64,000 bases of DNA from JABMQB01 sp964408795 (GTDB lineage: Bacteria > Bacteroidota > Bacteroidia > Bacteroidales > Prolixibacteraceae). Shown here piece after piece: positions 50,180 through 59,738 of this stretch. The stretch lies in NCBI GenBank assembly GCA_964408795.1, contig CAYPAW010000006.1:1-64000 (forward strand), in the 5' to 3' direction. The number at the start of each line of letters is the position of its first letter. The stretch's first letter is position 1. The position numbers were made by a program, and so were the translations under genes. A model generated the notes under the pieces. That model ran no database searches, was not told the DNA's origin, and worked only from the letters and a program-made list of their open reading frames with translations.

Positions 50180-52927
50180 ATGAAAAGAAAAAGCAAAACG
50201 ATGAATTCAAAAATTCACAAAATTATTCTGCCTCTGGCTGTTGTTCTTATTGTTTCTATTTTTCTGACCTTCTGCCGGAGGGCTGATTCCCCTGCCGTTG
50301 TATACGATCTTCGGTGTGAATACCAGGTAGCTCCCCTGGGTGTTGAGCGTCAGCATCCGTTGTTGCAATGGAAGTTGGCTGATTCCCGGCGGGGAGCGGT
50401 TCAGACAGCGTGGCAGGTTCTTGTTTCGGGCAGTCTTGAAAACCTTGAGCGCGATGAAGGCGATCTCTGGGATTCCGGAAAAAACCTGTCGGATCAATCG
50501 GTAACGATCCGGTATGCCGGCAAGCCTTTGGAATCAGGAGCTACCTGCTTTTGGAAGGTGCGGATCTGGGACCGGAATGACGAAGTATCCGCATGGAGTG
50601 AACCGGCTTTTTGGGAAATGGGATTGTTGAATCCTTCAGATTGGCAGGCTCAGTGGGTAGCCCGTGACGGGGAAGATCCGGACCGGTCGGTATATATGCG
50701 TCAGGAAATCCAGGTTCCCGATAAAAAATTAGAAAAAGCCCGGGTGGTTGTTACCGGACTGGGGAATTATGTGTTTTATATCAACGGCACCCGAGTCGGG
50801 AAGGATCTGCTGACCCCGGGATGGACCCATTATCCCGAAAGACTGGAATACCGGGTCTATGACGTCACCTCTTCACTGAAGCCGGGAGCCAATTGCCTGG
50901 GGGCTCTCCTGGGAAATATGTGGTGGTCAGGAGGCCTGGGCTGGCAGGGTGGACAGAAATACAGCCAGGGACCGCTGAAATTTTATCTCCAACTGGAGAT
51001 GCTCTTTGAGGATGGATCCCGGGAAATGGTGGGTACGGAACCATCATGGAAATGGCATGATTCACCCATTGTAGCCGATAATATCTATGACGGGGAAATT
51101 TTTGATGCCACCCTGGTTCAGGAAGGATGGAACCGAGCCGGTTTTGATGATTCCGCATGGGCTCCGGTGGAGCCGGCAACCTATGAGGGTAAGTTATCAG
51201 GTCCTTATGCCCCTCCTTTGCGGGAACATCAAAGCCTGGATCCGATAGCTCTCAGCGAACCTGTTCGGGGGGAGTATGTTTTCGATATGGGGCAAAACAT
51301 GGTCGGATGGGTAAAAATAAAAGTGGATGCCGAAAAGGGAGATACCCTTGTTTTGCGTTATGCTGAACTGCTGCATGACGATGGTACGGTAGCCCAGGAA
51401 AACCTGCGTTCAGCAGAAGCTACCGACAGGATCATTGCCAAGGGGGAGGAGTTTTTCTGGGAACCGAAATTTACCTACCACGGGTTTCGTTATGTACAGG
51501 TTTTGGGATTAAAGGAAAAGCCGGCTATTCAGGATGTTGAAGGCAAGGTGATCTATGCAGATGCTCCCATCATTGGAACGTTTGCCTGTTCCAATGAATT
51601 GATCAACCAGATCTACCGGAACATTACCTGGGCCCAGCGGGGGAATTTCTATGCGGTACCCACCGATTGTCCTCAGCGTGACGAACGACTCGGATGGATG
51701 GGCGATGCACAGATCTTTGCTCCAACGGCGAACTTCACGATGGATCTGGCACGTTACTGGGCAAAATGGATGGTTGATATTACCGATGGTCAGGATTCCG
51801 AAGGATGGGTCTATGATGTGAACCCTCCCATCGTAGTGAGAGGCCCGTCAAAACCGGGGTGGGGCGATGCCGTAGTGATCATTCCGTGGCATTCGTATCG
51901 CTGGTTTGGAGATGTACGGATCCTCGAAGATCATTATGAGGGAATGAAAGCCTGGGTGGAATATATGAATACCCACAGCAAAGAGTATATCTATGTTTGG
52001 TCTCAGCCCGGAAGTGAAGGATGGTATGGATATGGCGACTGGATTGCGGTGGAACCTACCCCTTCAAAACCTATCGGAACAGCCTATTTTTATTATTCAA
52101 CCCATCTTTTGTCGCGGATGGCCGAGATAATCGGAAAAGATGAGGAGGCTGAAAAATATGCTGCTCTGGCGGAGAAGATTGCCAATGCTTACCAGAAGGA
52201 ATACTGGGATGCGGAGGCTCAGAATTATGTGGGGGGTACTCAAACAGCCAATCTTCTGCCCCTGGCTTTTGGTATAACTCCTGAAGAACTCAGGGACCAG
52301 GTGGTAACGAATCTGGTTGAAAATGTTTCGCAACACGGAGGCCATCCCACCACCGGATTCCTGGGAACCGGTTATATCCTCCCCATGCTGAGTAAGTACG
52401 GACATCACGACATGGCCTATGAAATGATCAATAAAACGGATTATCCCAGCTGGGGGTATATGGTGAAAAAAGGAGCAACCACCATTTGGGAACTCTGGAA
52501 TTCGGATTCAGAGCCACCGGATGAGATGAATTCACGAAATCATTTTGCCCTGGGGTGTGTCGGAGAATGGATGTGGAACACCCTGGTGGGATTGAATATC
52601 TGTGAACACAATCCGGGATTTAAAAGGATGATTATCAAACCACAGCCTTCCGGTGATCTGAAATGGGTAAAAGCAGCCTATGAAACCAATTACGGGAAAA
52701 TATCCGTCGAATGGAGATCGGAAGAAGGATTTTTTACATTGAATCTGACCGTTCCGCCCAACACATCGGCTGTCGTTGAACTTCCGGTGATGTTTGGGAA
52801 TTCCGTGATCAGGGAAGGGGGCATTCCTCTTGGTTCATCAGCGATTGACGGGTTGTCTGAAACCCCTTGCGGGAAGATCCTGGCTGGAGCCGGAGAATAT
52901 GTGTTTACCGTTGAAGCGGTGGATTAA
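50180..52927 (+). CDS. GH78 family alpha-L-rhamnosidase, lipoprotein-like
   Basis: A 915-residue glycoside hydrolase; ATG 50180 was chosen (50201 is another candidate), as the upstream TTG overlaps a -7 box. A signal segment ends in FLTFC, possibly a lipobox. Then come an N-terminal fibronectin-like domain (PLLQWKLADSRRGAVQTAWQVLVSG), a lectin-like beta-sandwich (YVFYINGTRVGKDLLTPGWTHYPER) and the (alpha/alpha)6 catalytic domain, with PTDCPQRDERLGWMGDAQIFAPTANF carrying the acidic catalytic residues, and a C-terminal beta-domain. GH78 enzymes release L-rhamnose from plant or algal glycans. It is not in a polysaccharide-utilisation locus here (no SusC/D adjacent). Its 3' end overlaps kdsA by 4 bp. 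Confidence 0.93.
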   Translation: MKRKSKTMNSKIHKIILPLAVVLIVSIFLTFCRRADSPAVVYDLRCEYQVAPLGVERQHPLLQWKLADSRRGAVQTAWQVLVSGSLENLERDEGDLWDSGKNLSDQSVTIRYAGKPLESGATCFWKVRIWDRNDEVSAWSEPAFWEMGLLNPSDWQAQWVARDGEDPDRSVYMRQEIQVPDKKLEKARVVVTGLGNYVFYINGTRVGKDLLTPGWTHYPERLEYRVYDVTSSLKPGANCLGALLGNMWWSGGLGWQGGQKYSQGPLKFYLQLEMLFEDGSREMVGTEPSWKWHDSPIVADNIYDGEIFDATLVQEGWNRAGFDDSAWAPVEPATYEGKLSGPYAPPLREHQSLDPIALSEPVRGEYVFDMGQNMVGWVKIKVDAEKGDTLVLRYAELLHDDGTVAQENLRSAEATDRIIAKGEEFFWEPKFTYHGFRYVQVLGLKEKPAIQDVEGKVIYADAPIIGTFACSNELINQIYRNITWAQRGNFYAVPTDCPQRDERLGWMGDAQIFAPTANFTMDLARYWAKWMVDITDGQDSEGWVYDVNPPIVVRGPSKPGWGDAVVIIPWHSYRWFGDVRILEDHYEGMKAWVEYMNTHSKEYIYVWSQPGSEGWYGYGDWIAVEPTPSKPIGTAYFYYSTHLLSRMAEIIGKDEEAEKYAALAEKIANAYQKEYWDAEAQNYVGGTQTANLLPLAFGITPEELRDQVVTNLVENVSQHGGHPTTGFLGTGYILPMLSKYGHHDMAYEMINKTDYPSWGYMVKKGATTIWELWNSDSEPPDEMNSRNHFALGCVGEWMWNTLVGLNICEHNPGFKRMIIKPQPSGDLKWVKAAYETNYGKISVEWRSEEGFFTLNLTVPPNTSAVVELPVMFGNSVIREGGIPLGSSAIDGLSETPCGKILAGAGEYVFTVEAVD

Positions 52928-53742
52928 AGGTTATTGATAGTCTCTCTAATCCGAATAAGTTTTTCAAGCAGGGATTCTACCCGGTCCAGGCGAAGCATGT
53001 TGGCGCCGTCTGACTTTGCTGATTCCGGAGTGGGATGGGTTTCCAGGAAAATGCCGTCTACACCGGCAGCAATTCCTGCACGGGCCAGGGTTTCGATCAT
53101 CTCAGGCTGCCCCCCGGAAACACCCGAAGCCTGATTGGGTTGTTGCAGGGAATGCGTGATGTCAAGAACTACCGGAACGCCTGTTTTCTGCATCTCCGGG
53201 ATGCTGCGGAAGTCAACAATGAGATCCTGATACCCAAACGTAGTGCCCCGTTCCGTAAGCAGGATGTTCGGATTTCCACTTTCTCTGATTTTAGCAACGG
53301 CAAATTGCATGGTTTCAGCCGACAGAAACTGCCCTTTTTTAATGTTTACCGGTTTGCCGGTTTTCGCGGCAGCCACGAGAATATCAGTCTGGCGGCATAA
53401 AAAGGCCGGTATCTGCAAAAGATCTACATAGAAGGCAGCCATCAAAGCTTCGGAGACCGAATGAATATCCGTTGTGGTAGGAATACCAAAAGTGTGGCCT
53501 ACCTTCCGAAGAATCGTTAAGGCTTTGTCATCTCCAATTCCTGTGAAGGAATCAAGACGCGACCGGTTGGCTTTTCGATAGGAACCCTTAAAAACAAAAG
53601 GAATCCTCAGCCGGTTGGAAATGGTGACCAGGGCCTCGGCAATCTCAAGAGCCATTCTCTCGCCTTCAATAACACAGGGGCCTGCCAGGAGAAAAAACAA
53701 CTCCGAATTGGCATATTTGAGATGATTAATTTTGGGTGTCAT
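52924..53742 (-). CDS. kdsA: 3-deoxy-8-phosphooctulonate (KDO-8-P) synthase
   Basis: A 272-residue TIM-barrel aldolase-like enzyme that condenses PEP and arabinose-5-phosphate for lipopolysaccharide KDO. FFLLAGPCVIEGE, VFKGSYRKANRSR, TDIHS, VDLLQIPAFLCRQTDILVAAAKT, NIKKGQFLS, DITHSLQQPNQ and GIFLETHPTPESAKSDGANML are the full series of family motifs. The segment LCRQTD is the one holding the substrate-specificity residues. It lies 6 bp after rarA on the same strand, so both share a transcript. Confidence 0.98.
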   Translation of the reverse strand: MTPKINHLKYANSELFFLLAGPCVIEGERMALEIAEALVTISNRLRIPFVFKGSYRKANRSRLDSFTGIGDDKALTILRKVGHTFGIPTTTDIHSVSEALMAAFYVDLLQIPAFLCRQTDILVAAAKTGKPVNIKKGQFLSAETMQFAVAKIRESGNPNILLTERGTTFGYQDLIVDFRSIPEMQKTGVPVVLDITHSLQQPNQASGVSGGQPEMIETLARAGIAAGVDGIFLETHPTPESAKSDGANMLRLDRVESLLEKLIRIRETINNL

Positions 53743-53748
53743 AGTTTT

Positions 53749-55032
53749 TTACTTTTTCCAATTTCTTTTTCCCCACCACGCATTCAATCTCTCGAGGATT
53801 TTTCGTTCATGGGGATTCTTTTGTGGGTAATAGAACCGGCTGTTTTTAATTTTTTCAGGCAGGAAATCCTGTTCTGCGAAGTTTCCTTCATACGCATGGG
53901 CATATTTATACTTTTCCCCGTATCCCAGTTCTTTCATCAGCTGGGTTGGTGCATTACGGATAGGCAAGGGTACCGGGAGGTTTCCTGATTCCTTGACTTT
54001 TGAGAGTGCAGCTTCGATGGCTTCATACGCGGAATTGCTTTTGGGGGATGTAGCCAGGTAAATTGTACATTCCGAGAGGATGATCCGGGCTTCGGGCATT
54101 CCGATCTGATGGACGGCATCAAAGGTGCTTTGTGCGAGCAACAGGGCATTGGGGTTTGCGAGTCCGATATCCTCGGCAGCCAGGACGACCAACCTGCGGG
54201 CGATAAATTTAACCTCTTCACCTCCTTCGATCATGCGGGCCAGCCAGTAAACAGCCGCATCCGGGTCACTGCCCCGTATGCTTTTGATAAAAGCCGAAAT
54301 AATGTCGTAATGGTTCTCCCCGTTTTTATCGTACAGGGCCAGGTTGCGCTGAAGTCTTTCTATTACCTTCTGGTTGGTAATCACGATGGGATCCGATTCT
54401 TCTGCATGGACAACCAGTTCCAGGACATTCAGCAACTTCCGGGCATCTCCCCCGGAATAGCGCAGCATGGCTTCCTGTTCCCGGATCTCGATTTTTCTTG
54501 TTTTTAAAAAAGGATCGTTTTTCAGGGCAAGCGCGACAATTTTTTCCAGTTCTTTTTTTTCGAGGGGGTTGAGAATATATACCTGGCAACGTGAAAGGAG
54601 GGGGGAGATTACTTCAAAAGAAGGATTCTCTGTGGTAGCTCCGATCAGTGTAATTGTGCCCTGTTCCACAGCTCCCAGGAGAGAATCCTGTTGCGATTTG
54701 CTGAACCGGTGGATCTCATCAATGAAAAGAATGGGATTGGGACGGTCGAAGAACTGTTGTTTTTTTGCTTTCTCAATGATCTCGCGGACTACCTTGACTC
54801 CCGAATGAACGGCACTCAGGGAGTAAAAGGGCCGGTGGAGAGTGTTGGCTATAATTTTGGCCAGCGTGGTTTTGCCTACTCCCGGAGGACCCCACAAGAT
54901 CATCGAGGGGAGATTCCCGGTTTCAAGACTTTTTCGAAGGACAGCCTTTGGACCCACCAGGTGCTCCTGACCGATATAATCATCCAGGGTACGAGGACGC
55001 AAACGTTCGGCAAGTGGCTGATTTATACTCAT
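53749..55032 (-). CDS. rarA: Replication-associated recombination ATPase RarA (MgsA)
   Basis: A 427-residue AAA+ clamp-loader-like ATPase. Walker A is GPPGVGKT (residues 48-55), Walker B LFIDEIHRF, sensor 1 GATTENPSFEV, and the C-terminal tetramerisation domain has SIRGSDPDAAVYWLARMIEGGE and AAEDIGLANPNAL, all hallmarks of RarA/MgsA/WRNIP1. It acts at stalled replication forks, probably with SSB. It is the first gene of the rarA-kdsA pair; a family-1 repeat lies just upstream. Confidence 0.96.
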   Translation of the reverse strand: MSINQPLAERLRPRTLDDYIGQEHLVGPKAVLRKSLETGNLPSMILWGPPGVGKTTLAKIIANTLHRPFYSLSAVHSGVKVVREIIEKAKKQQFFDRPNPILFIDEIHRFSKSQQDSLLGAVEQGTITLIGATTENPSFEVISPLLSRCQVYILNPLEKKELEKIVALALKNDPFLKTRKIEIREQEAMLRYSGGDARKLLNVLELVVHAEESDPIVITNQKVIERLQRNLALYDKNGENHYDIISAFIKSIRGSDPDAAVYWLARMIEGGEEVKFIARRLVVLAAEDIGLANPNALLLAQSTFDAVHQIGMPEARIILSECTIYLATSPKSNSAYEAIEAALSKVKESGNLPVPLPIRNAPTQLMKELGYGEKYKYAHAYEGNFAEQDFLPEKIKNSRFYYPQKNPHERKILERLNAWWGKRNWKK

Positions 55033-55111
55033 GATCTTGCATATCTTTTATTCCGGGGGGTCTTTTCAAAATTAGAACAATTCATTAAGGGAAAAAATAA
55101 ATTCCGGAAAA

Positions 55112-55170
55112 ATAAAACGAGCCCTGATCCCGACGGCTATCGGGATGCGAGTTACATACTTATACCTTTA
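55112..55170 (+). repeat. Dispersed intergenic repeat, family 1, copy E (plus strand)
   Basis: Starts ATAAAACGAGC and ends TATACCTTTA, with CCCGACGGCTATCGGG as its hairpin (one mismatch pair). It is the only copy whose sense runs on the plus strand. It lies between the rarA start and the 3' end of the TPR gene. Confidence 0.6.
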
Positions 55171-55195
55171 AAAATTAACAATTTAATAGTATGAA

Positions 55196-57103
55196 TTAAT
55201 TGCAATACCTTTTGATCACATTGTAGGCCGTTACCAGTCCCAGTTCACCGGCTTTGCTCAGATCCAGGGCTCCTCCCTCAATATCGTTCAGGAAAATCTT
55301 TGTTAATCCCCGGTTATAATAAGCTTCAGCAAAATCCGGTTCCAGGTCAATCGCCTTATTCAGATCGTTGATTGCTTTTTCATATTCTTCAAGCCGCAAG
55401 TTGATATAAGCCCGGTTGTAATATCCAAAGAAGAAATCCGGATGCAGTTGCAAGGTGGTGTCATAATCCTGAAGGATCAGTTCATAATCTTTGATCATAT
55501 TGTCCATTCCCGGATCGATCGGCTCATTGAGTAAGGCGTTGTTCAGAGCCAGGGATAGCTGATCCTTAAAATCGGGAAGTGATTCGATGTGTTCTATCAT
55601 TTTATAGCGGCAGTTCCCCCGGGAAAAAAAAGCCAGAATATTGGTGTCATCCAGTTCAATAGCCCTGTTAAGGTCTTTCAGGGCAGCGTCGTAATCACCG
55701 GTCAGGATCCTGAAGATTCCTCTGTTGGTATAATTATGGGATGTTTCGCTGATATCCAGGCGGGCATTAAAAATGAGAATCAGGTTGTGGTAAATATCCT
55801 CATAATCGGGGGCCGGTTTGTTGGAGATGGTCAACAGAGGATTGTAATTGTTTTGTCTGTTCATCTCCTCAATGGTACGGCTATAATACTGAAAACGTTC
55901 GTAATCCACACTGTTTTTATCGAAAGCTGAGATCAGGAACAGGGGTTGGAGGTCGATAATCACATAGGTATTCTGCACCAGACCGTTTTCTTCTTCTTCT
56001 TCCTCTTCATCTTCGGGGAGGTTCCGGTTATCAGCTATGATAAGGTTTACCCTTCTTCGTTGCTGGGAAGTTTCTTTTTCCTCTTCTTCTTTTTGGGGAT
56101 TTTGTTGGTTTGAGGCTGTTGAATCCTGCGGGGTTGTTTGGTTGGGTGTTCCTCCGGTTGAGGGTTGGCTTTGTTGGGTGTTTTGTGCGAGCTGGCCGGC
56201 ATCCACCTGGTAGCGTGAGAGGTCGTATCTGGGATTTAACTGGGCGGCTATCTGGTAATCTCTTTCAAATCCGGGTCTTCCCAGGATTTCCCGGGCCATA
56301 GCCCTGTTAAAGTAGGCACTGGCCTGCTCCGGATCCAGGGCTATGGCCAGGTCGTAATCCATGATGGCTCCTTCAAAATCTTCGAGTTTGTGTTTTACGA
56401 TTCCCCGGTTATTGTAGGCCAGTGCATTTTTGGGGTCCAGCTTTATGCACTGGTCAAAATCACGCAGGGCGGCAGCATAATTTTCCATTTCAAAGCGCGC
56501 CAGTCCACGGTTCAGGTAAGCTCCTGCAAAATGGGGACGTATGATGATCACCTGATTCAGATCCGCGATAGCCTCCCGGGTGTTGCCTTCGATGATGTGT
56601 GCATTGCTTCGGTTCATCAGGGCAGTGGTTGAATTGGGATTCAAATCCAGGGCTTTGTTGTAATCGGCTACAGCCCCGTCCACATCTTTCAACGCAATTT
56701 TGGCGATTCCCCGGTTATTGAAAACCGCTTCATTGTCTGGATCGAGTTCCAAGGCCCGGTTGTAATCATCAATTGCTTTTTCATATTCTCTGAGGCCGTG
56801 ATAGGCCATCCCCCGCTGAATATAGGCATCCGGATAAAAGGGTTTGATGCGAATGGCTTCGTTGTAATCACGGATCGCTCCCCGAAAATCCTCAAGCTGA
56901 TGCTTGGCTACTCCCCGGAAAAAATAGGGCTCGGGAAGATGCGGCCTGAACTTGATTACGATGCTGAAATATTCAATGGCTCCGGTGTAATTCCCAATGG
57001 CAATACGGGTACGCCCAACCATCAGGTAATGATTGATATTCAGCTGTCCCTGCACCCCGAAAGCAGCTGCGGTAAAAAGAATGACTGCCAAAAGTTTCTT
57101 CAT
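55196..57103 (-). CDS. Secreted tetratricopeptide-repeat protein
   Basis: A 635-residue protein with a signal peptide (MKKLLAVILFTAAAFGVQGQ). Eight or so TPR units fill residues about 25-290 (phrases such as AYNNRGIVKHKLEDFEGAIMDYDLAIALDPE), then a Gln/Thr/Ser-rich and Glu-rich low-complexity linker (about 305-375), a unique segment around 380-450 (VIIDLQPLFLISAFDKNSVDYERF) and three to four more TPRs to the end. TPRs mediate protein contacts, here in the periplasm or outer membrane; partner unknown. It is a single gene; a TATTTTTG box on the minus strand overlies its start region. Confidence 0.85.
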   Translation of the reverse strand: MKKLLAVILFTAAAFGVQGQLNINHYLMVGRTRIAIGNYTGAIEYFSIVIKFRPHLPEPYFFRGVAKHQLEDFRGAIRDYNEAIRIKPFYPDAYIQRGMAYHGLREYEKAIDDYNRALELDPDNEAVFNNRGIAKIALKDVDGAVADYNKALDLNPNSTTALMNRSNAHIIEGNTREAIADLNQVIIIRPHFAGAYLNRGLARFEMENYAAALRDFDQCIKLDPKNALAYNNRGIVKHKLEDFEGAIMDYDLAIALDPEQASAYFNRAMAREILGRPGFERDYQIAAQLNPRYDLSRYQVDAGQLAQNTQQSQPSTGGTPNQTTPQDSTASNQQNPQKEEEEKETSQQRRRVNLIIADNRNLPEDEEEEEEENGLVQNTYVIIDLQPLFLISAFDKNSVDYERFQYYSRTIEEMNRQNNYNPLLTISNKPAPDYEDIYHNLILIFNARLDISETSHNYTNRGIFRILTGDYDAALKDLNRAIELDDTNILAFFSRGNCRYKMIEHIESLPDFKDQLSLALNNALLNEPIDPGMDNMIKDYELILQDYDTTLQLHPDFFFGYYNRAYINLRLEEYEKAINDLNKAIDLEPDFAEAYYNRGLTKIFLNDIEGGALDLSKAGELGLVTAYNVIKRYCN

Positions 57104-57435
57104 TCAGGGAACAAAAATAATATTTTCAGAGGGATGCCGGCTTTTCAATTAATGATATTTAACTTTTGGGAGGAATCATTCAGCCCACTACGAAAAATAA
57201 AAAATAAGAAAATGCCACCAAATCACTAAATCACGAAGACTCATAAAATGCTGACATTCAAACGTAAAGGATTTGGTGGAATTTTGTGTTTTAGTGGCAA
57301 TTAACACTTTTTGGCGTGGGCTCATCATTCAAAGGGGGATGATGGATGGGGTACCTTAAAAGGGCATGCCCGGGGAGTCTGTTCCCTGAGCATAAATATC
57401 ATTACCGGCCCTTTCAGCGGTAAGCCTTCAGGAAC
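57104..57435. other. 332-bp gene-free region with long inverted repeat
   Basis: CCACCAAATC (57215-57224) and GATTTGGTGG (57270-57279) are a perfect 10-bp inverted repeat; a second nearby TTTAGTGGC can also pair with GCCACTAAA-like sequence. No gene. Words such as CACTAAATCACGAAG recur in intergenic DNA of this lineage and look like degenerate repeat filler. Confidence 0.5.
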
Positions 57436-58557
57436 TTAATCAATTTTTACGCCGGCATTAAAGCCAATCCAGTATTTCAGGTTTGTATGGCCACTCCATT
57501 CGCTATGCAGGGTATAGGGGGCAAAATCTGAGCCTGTCCGGGCAGATCCCGGGTTATAATAATCAGAGATCATGAGGTTTACTGTGGGACCGGCAAAGAG
57601 GCTGATGTTTTTTTGGACAGGCAGGGTAAATGTCAGTTTGGCCTGTTGCAGGTCATTATAGGCATTGGTAAAGAAAGCCTCTTCATTGATATGGTAAGAT
57701 ATCAGTTCGAGGTTCATTTTGAATTTTTCGCGATCGTATAGGTGGGTTCCTATTCCGTAACCATAAGCCCAGCGAAACCGGTCACTCAGGTTTTGCATAC
57801 CGGCTGAAAAAATATTGTAGAATTTTTTAACACCTATCTTAAAAGAGATATAGGCGTTCAGGCCTTCGCTAAATCCTATTTCCAATTCACGGAATCCGTT
57901 GCGTACGATACTCAGAACCCCGATGGGGATGCCCTTTTTTACGGTGTCGGCGACATTAAATACACTGAGTTGCACACCGTTGACCACCCGGGCGATGTTT
58001 ATGAATCCGGCAATCTGCAGTCCTTTGATGGTTCCTGATGAGATGTTACTGAACCCGGCAACCTGCACACCTTCCACGGTATGTGAGAAATTACCGAAAC
58101 CGGCCAGTTGGACTGTTTTTGATTCATTCCGGGTTAGGTTCATAAATCCGGCAGCCTGTAATCCCTTGGTTGCTCCGTTGTTGATATTGGAGAAACCTGA
58201 AAACTGAACTGCTTCGGTTTCTTCCGCATTGATGTTGGCGAATCCGGCAAACTGAACTCCTGTTGCTTTGCCTCCCGTAATATTTGTCAATCCGGCAAAC
58301 TGAACGCCCGTCATGAAATCGCGGTTGATGTTGGCAAGCCCCCCGAACTCCAGTCCTTCGAGTCCGGCAGCATACCCCGCAATAATATTCAGTGAAAACC
58401 GGTTGATGGTGCTGGCAGCACGGAGCCCGTTGGTCCCGGCAGGAGGAATTAAGGTTACCTGGACAGGTACTGTGTAATACGCTTTTTCTTCCTGTGCAGA
58501 AAGATCAATACTTAAGCATAACAGGATAAATGATAAAAAATAAAGAGTTGTCTTCAT
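57436..58557 (-). CDS. Surface-repeat protein (GVQFAGFxNI beta repeats)
   Basis: A 373-residue secreted protein; ATG 58557 opens a signal peptide (MKTTLYFLSFILLCLSIDLSAQ). Residues about 50-210 hold roughly nine repeats of 14-18 residues with the core G(V/L)Q(F/L/V)AGF(A/S)NI, predicted to stack as short beta strands. The rest (about 225-373) alternates as a barrel-like strand set ending YWIGFNAGVKID. The repeat resembles the LA_2272-type surface repeat described in Leptospira and other bacteria; function is unknown. It stands alone with no operon partner. Confidence 0.75.
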   Translation of the reverse strand: MKTTLYFLSFILLCLSIDLSAQEEKAYYTVPVQVTLIPPAGTNGLRAASTINRFSLNIIAGYAAGLEGLEFGGLANINRDFMTGVQFAGLTNITGGKATGVQFAGFANINAEETEAVQFSGFSNINNGATKGLQAAGFMNLTRNESKTVQLAGFGNFSHTVEGVQVAGFSNISSGTIKGLQIAGFINIARVVNGVQLSVFNVADTVKKGIPIGVLSIVRNGFRELEIGFSEGLNAYISFKIGVKKFYNIFSAGMQNLSDRFRWAYGYGIGTHLYDREKFKMNLELISYHINEEAFFTNAYNDLQQAKLTFTLPVQKNISLFAGPTVNLMISDYYNPGSARTGSDFAPYTLHSEWSGHTNLKYWIGFNAGVKID

Positions 58558-58717
58558 GGCTTTGGTAAATGGATTGTTCTTTTTATACCGACAGAAAAAA
58601 AACATAAGGGTTGCAATACCAGATCAATGAGGAGCAGAATAAACAAAAGAATGAATCTTATGATGCCAATGTGATAGTCCCCTGTCATAAAGATATAATT
58701 TTATAGCTTTGCTTTTG

Positions 58718-59650
58718 ATGAATGTTGTTTCGGCATACAATCTGATAACCATCCTGGGACCCACCGCCTCCGGAAAAACAGCGATAGCAGCCCATGTAGC
58801 AGCAAGGTTGGAGGGGGAAGTGATCTCGGCAGATTCGCGGCAGGTATACCGGGGCATGGACCTGGGTACCGGCAAGGATTATGATGATTATATCGTTAAT
58901 GGTCGGAAGATTCCCTTTCACCTGGTGGATATCGTAGAGGCCGGATATCAGTACAATGTATATGAATACCAGCGCGATTTCACGAAAGCATTTGAAGATT
59001 TGCAACACCGGAGAGTTTTCCCGGTTTTGTGTGGAGGCAGCGGACTGTACCTGGAAGCCGTATTGAAAAACTACCGGCTTATACAGGTTCCCCACAATGA
59101 CATTCTGCGGAACAAACTGGCCGGTAAATCCCTGGAAGAGTTAACAGCCATCCTCAGAAAGTCTAAATCAAAACTTCACAATATTACCGATCTAGAAAAC
59201 ACGAAAAGGGCTTTGCGGGCCATTGAGATTGAGGAATACTATCGTAATCATCCGCAGGTGGAACCCCGGATGCCCCGGATCAACAGCCTCATGATCGGGG
59301 TGAAATACGATCGCACATCGCAACGCAGAAGAATCACCGAACGACTTAAACAACGCCTCGGAAAGGGACTGGTGGACGAAGTAACCAGGTTGCTGAATGA
59401 AGGTCTTTCACCCCAGGCACTTACCTACTACGGACTCGAATATAAGTTCATCACCCTTTATCTGAAAGGCGAACTTTCATACGATGATATGTTTGTGAAA
59501 CTTAACACGGCGATTCATCAATTTGCCAAACGTCAGATGACCTGGTTCAGACGTATGGAGCGTCAGGGAGTAACAATTCATTGGCTGGATGGGTATTTGC
59601 CTTTGGAAGAAAAGACAGAACGCATTGTTTCATTCTTGTACGATGAATAA
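58718..59650 (+). CDS. miaA: tRNA dimethylallyltransferase
   Basis: A 310-residue enzyme that transfers the dimethylallyl group to A37 of tRNAs reading UNN codons. The P-loop GPTASGKT is at residues 14-21; ISADSRQVYRGMDLGTGK and CGGSGLYLEAVLKNY and the YGLEYKFI/QFAKRQMTWFRR C-terminal blocks are family marks. ATG 58718 is preferred to TTG 58709. TAGCTTTG at 58704-58711 resembles a -7 box but is so close that the mRNA would be nearly leaderless. Many Bacteroidota carry two miaA paralogues, so this could be the second copy. Confidence 0.93.
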   Translation: MNVVSAYNLITILGPTASGKTAIAAHVAARLEGEVISADSRQVYRGMDLGTGKDYDDYIVNGRKIPFHLVDIVEAGYQYNVYEYQRDFTKAFEDLQHRRVFPVLCGGSGLYLEAVLKNYRLIQVPHNDILRNKLAGKSLEELTAILRKSKSKLHNITDLENTKRALRAIEIEEYYRNHPQVEPRMPRINSLMIGVKYDRTSQRRRITERLKQRLGKGLVDEVTRLLNEGLSPQALTYYGLEYKFITLYLKGELSYDDMFVKLNTAIHQFAKRQMTWFRRMERQGVTIHWLDGYLPLEEKTERIVSFLYDE

Positions 59651-59738
59651 CGAACCCCCTTGTAACGAGGGGCAGCAATCAAGCGATGAATGACTGAAGC
59701 ATTTATTCTTTGTAAAGAGGAAAGTATTTGTATGGGTA

